From the NCBI GenBank assembly GCA_019925795.1, contig CM034307.1:67084864-67148863 (forward strand): a DNA stretch of 64,000 bases, in the 5' to 3' direction. The position numbers were made by a program, and so were the translations under genes. Shown in pieces: positions 55,890 through 64,000 of this stretch (position 1 is its first letter; each line of letters starts with the position of its first letter). The notes below the pieces were generated by a model that was not told the DNA's origin, made no database searches, and saw only the letters and a list, made by a program, of their open reading frames with translations. Origin of the DNA: Dendrobium chrysotoxum. Taxonomy: Eukaryota > Streptophyta > Magnoliopsida > Asparagales > Orchidaceae.

Positions 55890-57166
55890 ATGGCCGGAAG
55901 GAAAGTGGAAGTTTTGGAGGGAGAACTTGGGCAACTCAAAGCACATTTTGAGGAGAAGATTGCTGATTTTCAAAATCAGATTACATCCGTCAATGAAAAG
56001 ATGGATGAAAAGTTCGCCGTGGTGGAAGACATGTTGAAGAATTTGCTTGAAGCCAAAACCAAACCGGTGACATCGGAAGCAAATGAAACTACCGGCGGCC
56101 ATGGAAGAGATGAGAACCCTAACACGTTTAGGGGAAGGGAAAATTCATAAGTGGAGATCTTGGAGGGAAAAGATGGAATGCCTCCTCTAGAACTACCTTC
56201 TAGGGAGGAGATGAGCATTGGCTACGCAAGAAGGTGTGTTGAATTTGAAAGGAGAGGGAATGATTTCGATCGCCGGGGTGCTGATTTTGAAAGAAGAAGA
56301 GGGGATTTTGATGAAGGGTTTGGATATGATCGTCGGAGGGAAGATCGTGACAATTGGGGAGCACCTCCTCTTCGAGGACCCCGAGGGTGAGGAAATTAAA
56401 GATGTCAATCTTTGAGGGGGAGGATGCACACGGGTGGATCTACAAGGTAGAAAGATATTTCGTTGTCAATGGGTTGACAGAGGAGGAGAGACTGACGGCG
56501 GCGGGCCTATGTTTGGAAGGGAAGGCTTTGTCTTGGTATCAGTGGAGGGACATGCGACGACCCATACACAGCTGGAGAGAGTTCAAGGATTGTTTGATAG
56601 AACGTTTCCGAACTGGTAGGGGAGGAGACTTCTACGAGCAGTTCTTCGCCTTGACACAGGAGGGTTCAGTGACAGAGTACCTGGAGAGATTCGAGTACCT
56701 TGCTAGCCGATTGGACCGCCTTCCTGAGACAGTGTTAGAGGAAAATTTCATGAAGGGACTGACACCACAGATCCGGGCAGCGGTTAGAATAATGAGGCCT
56801 CGTGACTTGGGAGAGGCTATGGAACTAGCTCAGTTGGTGGAGGATCAGAGGCACCTGGAGAGAGAAACTGGAGGCAGTAGCTCAGGAGGTCCGAACATGA
56901 GGATCACTATCTTTTTGGCACCCAAGGAGCCGACACCGAGTACTCCTCGAGAGACTTCGAAGGAGAAGACGGTGGGAGTAAAACTTGGGGACAACTTCAA
57001 GAAGCTGACAGAAATGAAATTACAGGAGAAGAGGGCGAAGGGGATCTGCTTCAGATATGATGAGAGGTATACGCCTGGGCACAGGTGTAAGGACCGAACT
57101 CTTCAGGTTCTTACCGTTTGTGATGAAGGAATGGAGAAGGGTGTCGTCTTTCCACCTTACGGATAA
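55890..57166 (+). pseudogene. gag of the inner element (almost complete, frame broken)
   Basis: The ATG at 55890 opens MAGRKVEVLEGELGQLKAHF with a coiled coil. A stop (TAA at 56148) and a second frame (56151-56390, RRGNDFDRRGADFERRRGDF repeats) follow. The third frame, 56354-57166, carries the capsid-like part (MSIFEGEDAHGWIYKVERYF, LCLEGKALSWYQWRDMRRPI, DFYEQFFALTQEGSVTEYLERFEYLASR) and the knuckle CFRYDERYTPGHRC. The second Cys of the knuckle is Tyr here (Cys in the relative at 45.9 kb). Coding then jumps near 57125 to FHLTDKVDLWEGSIV, the end of pol. Confidence 0.85.
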
Positions 57167-57173
57167 GGTGGAT

Positions 57174-57187
57174 CTTTGGGAAGGGAG
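57174..57187 (+). promoter_or_regulatory. Polypurine tract of the inner element
   Basis: CTTTGGGAAGGGAG three bases before the 3' LTR. It encodes part of DLWEGS in the retained pol tail. Confidence 0.78.
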
Positions 57188-57190
57188 TAT

Positions 57191-57666
57191 TGTTATGGAC
57201 CGGTCCAACCGGTCCGAAGGGACCGAACCAATGCGCAAAAGGGTGGAGGAATTCCGCCTCCTGTACAAGTCGCGCGAGCCGCAGATCCACGGGAGCCATT
57301 TTTGGAAGGAATTTTGAGGAAGTTTAGGAGGGAAATTAAATGTAGGGACTGTTTAGAGATTTTCTTTTGATTTGTATGCATTAAATACTTTGTTTTCCTA
57401 GGGTTAGGGCATCTTGAATTTGGCTGAAATTTGAGATCTCTTAGGTTTAGATTTTTCTTGGTTCTAGCGTGTCTAGAGATTTGGGAGAGATCGATCCTCC
57501 TCTCGAATAGAGGATCAATTGTATCTTGCTATTTTCCATTTCTATTTCATCAAATAATACAAATTATCTAATGTTTTTGTGGTTTTGTGTGGATTTTTGT
57601 GGAGAATTCTCGCTATTTTCTAAAGATTGGCAGGAATTACTTGAGATCTTCAAATGTTTCCTATCA
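57191..57666 (+). repeat. 3' LTR of the inner element
   Basis: 476 bp, partner of 55296-55783. Confidence 0.92.
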
Positions 57667-57671
57667 ACTTC

Positions 57672-57829
57672 CTAGCACCGTCTAGGTTGTTTGGGAGAGC
57701 AGATCTATCTCTCGAATTATAGATCACATGTATCTTGTTTTTCGTATTGAAGTTATAATCCAAAATCAGCAATTGATATTAGTATTTCTGTAGTTTTTCA
57801 TTTTTTATTTGTTGTTTTTATCTCCAAGG
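57672..57829 (+). repeat. 3' LTR of the outer element, second part
   Basis: Continues the outer LTR after the inner insertion; compare CTAGCACCGTCTAGGTTGTT here with CTAACAGCATCTAAGTTGTT at 53625. It ends at the LINE. The final seven bases (CGTATCA) lie at 61016-61022. Confidence 0.88.
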
Positions 57830-57928
57830 AAACACTGCCGTTGCCAGGTCCCAAGTCCTGGATGAGAAAAGTGGAGGGTTGCGTTAGGTAGTCGACAGCC
57901 AGCGTAAAACTTGTCGAATAATAATGAC

Positions 57929-60900
57929 ATGAATCCTTTAAGAAATTGTGTTAATGCTAGGGCGTCCCCTGGAAGCGACGCGTTGTATGGCCTGAATACA
58001 GCGACAAGTGTGCAAGGGCCGCTGCACCGCCGCCCGGGTGCAGTGTTAAATAGGCAAGGGTTCCCACATCAAGGACGGATGTGGGCAAAGAAGCTAGTCC
58101 ATGAAACTAAAATTAGGATAGGAACTTGGAATATAGGTTCCCTTACAGGAAAATTAATGGAATTAATAGATGTTATGATTCATAGGAAGATAAATATTCT
58201 GTGCATTCAAGAAACTAAATGGGTTGGAGAGAAGGCTAAGGAGATTGATAGTTTAGGATTTAAACTTTGGTATTCGGGTAGGAGTCGTACTAGAAATGGT
58301 GTAGGCGTGATTTTAGATAAGAGTTTGAAGGATAATGTTATAAATATTAATAGAATTGGAGATAGAATTATAGCTTTAAAGATTATTGTTGATGCTAAGG
58401 TTGTTAACATTATAAGTGCTTATGCTCCTCAAGTGGGTTTGGATATGGATTCAAAATTAAAATTTTGGAATGACTTAGAAGAATTAATACAAAAGATACC
58501 TCTTGAAGAAAGAGTTTTTATTGGAGGAGATTTAAATGGACATGTTGGTAGAGAGGTAGATGATTTTAAAAGCATTCATGGTGGCCATGGTTTTGGAACG
58601 ACAAATGAAGGTGGTAAGTCTATTTTAGATTTTTGTTTAGCTTATGATTTTTTAATTGTTAATACCTTATTTAAGAAAAGGAATGAGCATCTCATTACTT
58701 ATAAAAATGGATATAATACAACTCAGATTGATTATTTTCTTATAAGAAAATTAGATCGTTTAGATTGCAAAGATTGTAAAGTTATTCCGAGTGAAAACTT
58801 ATGTACCCAACATCGTTTATTAGTTTTGGACTTGAAGATAATGGGGAAGAAAATAAAAAGTAAAGTAAAACGATTTCCTAGGATTAGATGGGGGCATTTA
58901 AAGAATATTAACAAAAATATTTTTGAGAGTAAGATTTTAGATCTTAAGATTTTGTCTGTGCATGAGGATGCTAATGTTATGTGGGAAAAAGTGGCTAGTT
59001 ATATTAAGAATATTGCAAAAGATGTGCTTGGAGTTTCAAAAGGAAAAACTCCTAATAGTAAAAATAGTTGGTGGTGGAATCCAAATGTGCAAGAAAAGAT
59101 TAAAAATAAGAAGATTTGTTATAAAAATTGGTTTAATTGTAAAAATTCTGATAATTGGAAAATATATAAAGAGGCACGTAAGGAATCTAAGAAAGCAATA
59201 TGCGATGCAAAGAGTTTAGCTTTTAGTGATTTATATAATAGATTAGATACTAAGGAGGGAGAAAGATATATGTATAAGCTAGCCAAACAAAGAGATAGGA
59301 GTAGTAAGGATTTAGTTCAAGTGAAGTGTATTAAGGATGAAGATCAAAAAGTACTTTTTTTAGAAGATGATATTCAACAAAGGTGGATGAGATATTTTGC
59401 TAAACTTTTTAATGAAGAATGTGAAAATAAAATTGACTGTAGTGATCTTAGCACCCTAAATGAAAATAAAGATTTATGTTTTTATCGGCGTATTAGTAAA
59501 ATCGAAGTTAGAGAGGCTTTGAAGAAAATGAAGGGTGGAAAAGCTGTTGGACCTGATGATATTCCAATAGAGGTGTGGAAATGCTTAGGAGATGAAGGAA
59601 TTTCTTGGCTTACTAAACTTTTTAATACTGTTTTGAAGACTAAAAAGATGCCAGATGAGTGGAGAATGAGTGTGTTAATCCCTATTTTTAAGAATAAAGG
59701 TGATGCACAAGATTGTGCGAATTATAGAGGAATTAAGTTAATGTGTCATACTTTAAAACTATGGGAACGAGTTATGGAGCATAGGTTAAGGCGTGATACT
59801 AATGTTTCTCAAAATCAATTTGGATTCATGCCGGGTAGGTCTACTATGGAAGCCATACATTTATTAAGAGGTTTGATGGAGAAATATAGAGAGAATAAGG
59901 AGGATTTACATATGATATTTATTGATTTAGAAAAAGCATATGATAAAGTTCCAAGAGAAGTGCTATGGAGAGTTCTTGAAAAGAAAAGAGTTAATAACGC
60001 TTATATTCAAATCATTAAAGATATGTATGCAGGAGCTATTACTTGTGTTCAAACACAAGGTGGTTTGACCAAGTATTTCCCTATTTCGGTTGGATTACAT
60101 CAAGGATCAGCCTTAAGCCCATATCTTTTTGCTTTAGTCATGGATGTTCTCACTAGACATTTGCAAGAGGATGTACCTTGGTGTATGCTTTTTGCTGATG
60201 ATATTCTTCTTGTTGATAAGACTAGAGAGGGAGTTGAAGGTAAACTAGAATTGTGGAGGTCAACTTTAGAGTCTAAAGGTTTTCACTTGAGTAGATCTAA
60301 AACGGAATATATGGAGTGTAATTTTAGTAATAATAGACCTAGTGAGGGCATTGTGACTTTGGCCGATCAAGTCATTAATAAGAGTACACGTTTTAGATAT
60401 CTTGGATCTATTGTTCAGAGTGATGGTGATATAGATGGGGATATTATCAGCAGAATCCAAGTTGGATGGTTGAAGTGGAGGAATGCATCAGGCTTATTGT
60501 GTGATAGAAAAGTACCTCTCAAACTTAAGGGAAAATTCTATAAGATGGTGGTGAGACCTGCAATACTTTATGGTGCCGAATGTTGGCCATTAAAAGAGAA
60601 GCATAATTCTAAGTTAAGTGTTGCAGAGATGAGGATGCTCAGGTGGATGAGTGGCTTTACCCTTAGAGATAGGATACGAAATGAGCATATTCGTGAAAAG
60701 GTTGGAGTAGCTCCAGTGGAAGATAAGATTAGAGAGAGTCGCCTTAGATGGTTTGTTCACGTAAAACGGCGGCCTCCCGATGACCCGATTAGGAAAGTAG
60801 AGGTCTTAGATTTGACTTATGTTAAGAAAGGTAGAGGTAGACCTAAAAAGACTTGGTTAGAAAATATTAAAAATGATCTTTCTTTATTAGATTTAAACGA

Positions 60901-60961
60901 GAATTTGACTTTTAACAGGACACAATGGAGAAAAAGGATTCATGTAGCCGACCCCACGTAG
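57929..60961 (+). CDS. RTE LINE polyprotein: endonuclease and reverse transcriptase, 1010 aa
   Basis: The protein nicks target DNA and reverse-transcribes its own RNA from the nick. The APE-type endonuclease (about residues 60-310) shows GTWNIGSL (Asn68), CIQETKW, SAYAPQ, GGDLNGHVG, QIDYFLI and TQHRLLVLDL. The RT (about 530-800) shows KAVGPDDIPIEVWK, NYRGIKLM, FGFMPGRSTMEAI, FIDLEKAYDKVPR, LHQGSALSPYLFALVMD and the catalytic FADD at 755-758. The C-terminal part has YLGSIVQSDGD and RLRWFVHVKRRP, usual for the clade. The first in-frame ATG is at 57929; the frame stays open further upstream. No stop or frameshift interrupts it, so it may be active. Confidence 0.93.
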   Translation: MNPLRNCVNARASPGSDALYGLNTATSVQGPLHRRPGAVLNRQGFPHQGRMWAKKLVHETKIRIGTWNIGSLTGKLMELIDVMIHRKINILCIQETKWVGEKAKEIDSLGFKLWYSGRSRTRNGVGVILDKSLKDNVININRIGDRIIALKIIVDAKVVNIISAYAPQVGLDMDSKLKFWNDLEELIQKIPLEERVFIGGDLNGHVGREVDDFKSIHGGHGFGTTNEGGKSILDFCLAYDFLIVNTLFKKRNEHLITYKNGYNTTQIDYFLIRKLDRLDCKDCKVIPSENLCTQHRLLVLDLKIMGKKIKSKVKRFPRIRWGHLKNINKNIFESKILDLKILSVHEDANVMWEKVASYIKNIAKDVLGVSKGKTPNSKNSWWWNPNVQEKIKNKKICYKNWFNCKNSDNWKIYKEARKESKKAICDAKSLAFSDLYNRLDTKEGERYMYKLAKQRDRSSKDLVQVKCIKDEDQKVLFLEDDIQQRWMRYFAKLFNEECENKIDCSDLSTLNENKDLCFYRRISKIEVREALKKMKGGKAVGPDDIPIEVWKCLGDEGISWLTKLFNTVLKTKKMPDEWRMSVLIPIFKNKGDAQDCANYRGIKLMCHTLKLWERVMEHRLRRDTNVSQNQFGFMPGRSTMEAIHLLRGLMEKYRENKEDLHMIFIDLEKAYDKVPREVLWRVLEKKRVNNAYIQIIKDMYAGAITCVQTQGGLTKYFPISVGLHQGSALSPYLFALVMDVLTRHLQEDVPWCMLFADDILLVDKTREGVEGKLELWRSTLESKGFHLSRSKTEYMECNFSNNRPSEGIVTLADQVINKSTRFRYLGSIVQSDGDIDGDIISRIQVGWLKWRNASGLLCDRKVPLKLKGKFYKMVVRPAILYGAECWPLKEKHNSKLSVAEMRMLRWMSGFTLRDRIRNEHIREKVGVAPVEDKIRESRLRWFVHVKRRPPDDPIRKVEVLDLTYVKKGRGRPKKTWLENIKNDLSLLDLNENLTFNRTQWRKRIHVADPT

Positions 60962-60978
60962 TGGGATAAAGGCTTGAT

Positions 60979-61000
60979 GTTGTTGTTGTTGTTGTTGTTG
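60979..61000 (+). repeat. (TTG)n tail of the LINE
   Basis: About seven TTG units terminating the LINE directly before the target duplication. Confidence 0.9.
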
Positions 61001-61022
61001 TTTTTATCTCCAAGGCGTATCA

Positions 61023-63110
61023 GAATTTCATGATAGTGATGACGAGATTTGAAAGGATAATGAATTGGTTGAAGAGAATGTAGACCTTCCTATTGAATTT
61101 TCATGTCTTCAAGATAAGAACAAACAAAAGATTAGTTTATCCAATAAGCATTATATTTAGAATTTTAGGAGAAAATAAGATTATATTAATTCTTTGGACT
61201 CAAGTGGTCATGCAAGTGCTTATATTAGTGATAAAAATAATAAGATGAAGTGGCCTGCCATCAACCCTAGAATAGAGTTAGAGAATTCCAAACTTGAAGT
61301 ATGCTCTTCAACACTTAAGCTATGTTCAAAGTGGTAGCACAAAACTTGTCAATCAAGATAGTAAAAGCAATTAAATTTAATAAAAATCATAAAAGACACG
61401 AACTTATGATAATAAGACCACGAAGTTTTTTGTTAGTGCTAAGAATTAAATAAAAAAAAAAGAGGGGGGGGGATAAAACCACATTTTAAGTGCGGGTTTT
61501 TCAAAGGGGAAGTGATGGATGAGTTGAAGCATCGTGTGTCCAAATCACAAGCAAACAAAGCTGTGCAAAAGACTCTTATATAGATCCACTTCAGTGAAAA
61601 TGACCAATTAGGGGGGGGGCGCGTAAAACCACATTTTAAGTGCGGGTTTTTCAAAGGGGAAGTGATGAATGAATTGAAGCTTCGTGTGTCCAAATCACTG
61701 CAATCAAAGCTGTGCAAAAGCCTCTTATATATATCCACTTAAGTGAAAATGACCAATTAAATCAAATATGGGGATTACTGTGTTGAAATTGCAAGGACCA
61801 ATCCCGGATCTACTATTTCTATACAAACAAGGTCTCGAATTTGGAAGGTTGGTAAATATCTGTTAGACTATACATTGATTTTGCAACATTTAAAATAGGC
61901 TTTAAAGTAGGTTGAAGGCCAATTATTGAGGGTGGATTGATGCTTTTCTGAAGGGCCGACAAGGGGGTGAACTTGTAACTGCAATTACACTATATGGAAG
62001 CGCACTTTCTGATTACATGGGCAATACTCGAAGAAGAAACAAGGAAGAGTTGGTGGTGACTTTTAGATTTGTTTGGTAGATATCATGATTTAATTAAAAA
62101 ATCAATATAATTTTAGCCTCATATATAATAAATAGAAATGGTTAATAATGCATTTGAAAATGTCTTTCTTGAAGTTATTAATAGATCTTTTCTCAGATAT
62201 TCATACCAACCTTCAAGTTAGTAGGGTTTAAAGAATTTATATTTTAAAATAAATTGTCAACAGTTATAAGGTCAACAATAGTTAATTGCTTCACCTATAG
62301 GATGAAAGAAATGAAAAGTTTATAAGTCAAGGCATATTAATTTCAATTTCAATTGCATTCAAAATGTGACATGTTACTAAATAATATGTGAATGTTTTAA
62401 TGCATTTATTAACAATGCAAGAGAATTGTCAATTATTTTGATGCTAGAAAGCAATAAAAACATGGTGATGACAGGAATGCAAGAAAATAGAGGCAAAATC
62501 ATGAAATGGACTAAGAAGTTGTGCCCAAAGGGTTAGGCAAATATTAGGAAAGAATATATATATATGAAGCTATAACATATATTAGTATAAAATCTAATGC
62601 AATAACTATCAAATCACCACTATACATGGAGCTCAACTCATTGTGGATTTGGAGTTTGCATCATGCAGTTGCAATAGATGGGAATAGACTAGATTATCAT
62701 GTGTTCATGTTTGTGCTGCAATCCACATGAAAATGGATAACAGCGAAGATTATGTAAAATCATTATTATTTTGTGAAAACAACTAAAAAATTTTATGAGC
62801 ACAACATTATGCCAATTAATGGTCTCAAAGAATAGCCTAAACATGATAAAATACCACCATTGCCCCACAATTTTATGGATCTACACCCAAGATGAGAAGA
62901 AAGGTTCCTGATGAACACCCTACAGGTTCTCAAAGAAAGAAGTAAGCATAAATATTGTAATCCTCCACTGCGTGAAATGTAAATAAAGAGGACATAACAA
63001 CAACACTTGCAGAAAGAATAAGCAAATGTCCATAGAAATTCAAAATAGTGAGAGGGTTGATGCAGAACAAGAACTTGAGTGTTATCAAGTCCCACAATCT
63101 AAAGTTCGAA
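61023..63110 (+). pseudogene. MULE transposase relic, part 2
   Basis: It continues the relic from 53160. Readable pieces: FHDSDDE at 61026; FKCGFFKGEVMDELKHRVSKSQANKAVQKT at about 61484-61573 (present twice); WIDAFLKGRQGGELVTAI near 61933-61986, the strand carrying the first catalytic Asp of MULE transposases; a SWIM-type CSCNRWE..RLSCVHVCAA at 62664-62718; and a zinc knuckle C-x2-C-x4-H-x4-C at 62968-63010. Stops and frameshifts occur between them, and most of the catalytic domain is missing. It is inactive. No terminal inverted repeats were recognised. Confidence 0.8.
61464..61759 (+). repeat. In-frame tandem duplication (150-bp period) inside the MULE relic
   Basis: TAAAACCACATTTTAAGTGC starts at 61474 and 61624. 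The two copies are nearly alike and each is preceded by a run of nine G. 150 bp equals 50 codons, so frame is kept. The - strand frame 61439-61738 is only its shadow. Confidence 0.88.
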
Positions 63111-64000
63111 GGGAGCACAAAAATTCAAGTATTAGAAGTGAGATGATAAATTTTAAAATTAGAAGAACTCATGTGTGAACAGCATTTAATCTTGTACACT
63201 CAGTATGCTTTGTTTATAGGTTCACAAACATAATTGCATTGATCATCAATAAGGGAGTCAAGTGCAGTCTAAATCACTATGAGAGCATATAACTAAGTCA
63301 AGTGTGTAATTACATGGGAACACACAAGGTTCTTCTCAGAAAAGGCTGCTTGTAAGTTAACCTTTGTATCAGGTATGCAGCTCAAAAGTTAAAGCTAAAC
63401 ATAAAAAGAAAGGCTTTTGAATAATTTGTTTTGCTGACACCTAGGTATACAAATTTAAAGCTAACAAAATAAAGGGATGCTCTGTTGTTGGAAGGAAATA
63501 ACAAGGTTAATGGGAATTGAGAACATTCCTGGCCAAAGATGAACTTTTGTAATTGATGATCAAATTAAATTGTCATTTATATGACGGATTAGGAAATTCC
63601 AATGCCTACTCTGAGAAAAGTGATGTTCTTTTTTGTTGTAATTGATTTGCCAATTTCATAAAATGTTTCAGAAAAGTATTGTCAATTGTTCATGTGCTGC
63701 CAAACAAACACCTGAAAGTGTCTCAGTTCCCCCATTTCCCACATCAACATGTTGCTTAGGTGCAACAAAAAAATGCAGGTAAACTAATAGACAACACATC
63801 AGAAGAAAGAACAAACAAAAGAAACCATCCCAAACTTAATAATTGGGTTTTTCTTCGTCAGTGTCATCTCGACCTTCTGAATATTGTTTTCTTCTTTCAA
63901 TATGCTTATCACAAATTTCATTTATTCTCTACGATCAACTTAAATTTGTTCTTTAAATAATCACTTCTTCTCTCCATGATGCCTAACTTCACTAAAAGTC
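63111..64000. other. No gene recognised
   Basis: AT-rich sequence to the window edge. A 66-codon frame at 63760-63960 shows no domain. Confidence 0.45.

Larger units (their letters stand above)
55296..57666 (+). mobile_element. Inner gag-only LTR retrotransposon (2371 bp)
   Basis: ACTTC flanks both ends (55291-55295 and 57667-57671), an exact 5-bp duplication within the outer 3' LTR. LTRs of 488 and 476 bp share TGTTA... and ...CCTATCA ends. The internal region holds an initiator-Met primer site, gag and a polypurine tract. Protease, RT, RNase H and integrase are absent. The LTRs differ at about 23 positions (roughly 5%, by eye), fewer than in the pol-carrying relative. Confidence 0.92.
57830..61000 (+). 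mobile_element. Full-length RTE-clade LINE
   Basis: It is flanked by a perfect direct repeat, TTTTTATCTCCAAGG (57815-57829 and 61001-61015), extendable to 21 bases because the tail overlaps it. The element has a short 5' leader, one long frame, a 3' end GTGGGATAAAGGCTTGATG and a (TTG)n tail instead of poly-A. These are features of plant RTE elements. Intact frame and exact duplication suggest a recent insertion. Confidence 0.92.
53161..61022 (+). mobile_element. Outer gag-only LTR retrotransposon with two later insertions
   Basis: GAATT occurs immediately outside both ends (53156-53160 and 61023-61027). The 5' LTR starts TGTTACAGCTGCAGG and ends ATATCA. The 3' LTR starts near 54756 and ends CGTATCA at 61022, after being split by the element at 55296-57666 and by the LINE at 57830-61000. 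Without these the element is about 2.3 kb. The internal region holds only a gag relic and a polypurine tract, so it matches the plant class of terminal-repeat retrotransposons with gag (TR-GAG) and would depend on pol in trans. Confidence 0.88.

Noticed and set aside
60979..61000. GTT/TTG repeats as a CRISPR-like or independent satellite array
   Set aside because: It is the 3' tail of the RTE LINE, directly followed by the target duplication.

Overview
This window reads as nuclear DNA of a flowering plant. It is AT-rich, nearly gene-free and built mostly of transposable elements in several layers. I cannot place the species. Only two loci look like working host genes: an intronless BAHD acyltransferase (29355-30770, +) and an intronless FHY3/FAR1-type gene (49144-51267, -). 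A third intact frame belongs to a full-length RTE-clade LINE (57929-60961, +).

Layout. 146-665 is a small hAT-like element. From about 1.97 to 19.3 kb lies one decayed Ty1/copia element (+ strand), split in two places. The first split is a 7.1-kb insertion (2679-9792) flanked by an exact 8-bp target duplication; deleting it restores the copia frame. The second split (about 11.1-17.86 kb) holds a sequence related to part of the first insertion but inverted. Both carry arrays of imperfect hairpins. Between the copies, stem bases have changed in matching pairs, which is the most unusual signal in the window. 21.7-22.5 kb holds exon-like tandem units, and 24.07-25.18 kb a decayed Mutator (MULE) transposase. 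26373-27994 is a solo LTR containing a 30-bp minisatellite. The BAHD gene follows.

32.9-40.5 kb is a decayed Ty3/gypsy element (- strand). It is interrupted by a 2.2-kb LTR-like insertion and carries a 1.17-kb tandem duplication. 41892-47786 is a second Ty3/gypsy element (- strand), a chromovirus-like copy with both 529-bp LTRs and recognisable gag, protease, RT, RNase H, integrase and chromodomain remnants. The FAR1-type gene lies to its right.

53.0-63.1 kb is a nested stack. A decayed MULE is interrupted by a gag-only LTR element (53161-61022, target duplication GAATT). The 3' LTR of that element was hit by a second gag-only LTR element (55296-57666, target duplication ACTTC) and by the RTE LINE (57830-61000). 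Both gag-only elements belong to the same broad lineage as the element at 41.9-47.8 kb. They have lost pol by different deletions, yet keep LTRs, primer-binding site, gag and polypurine tract.

Limits: all comparisons were made by eye. Family names rest on motif recognition, and percentages are rough counts.
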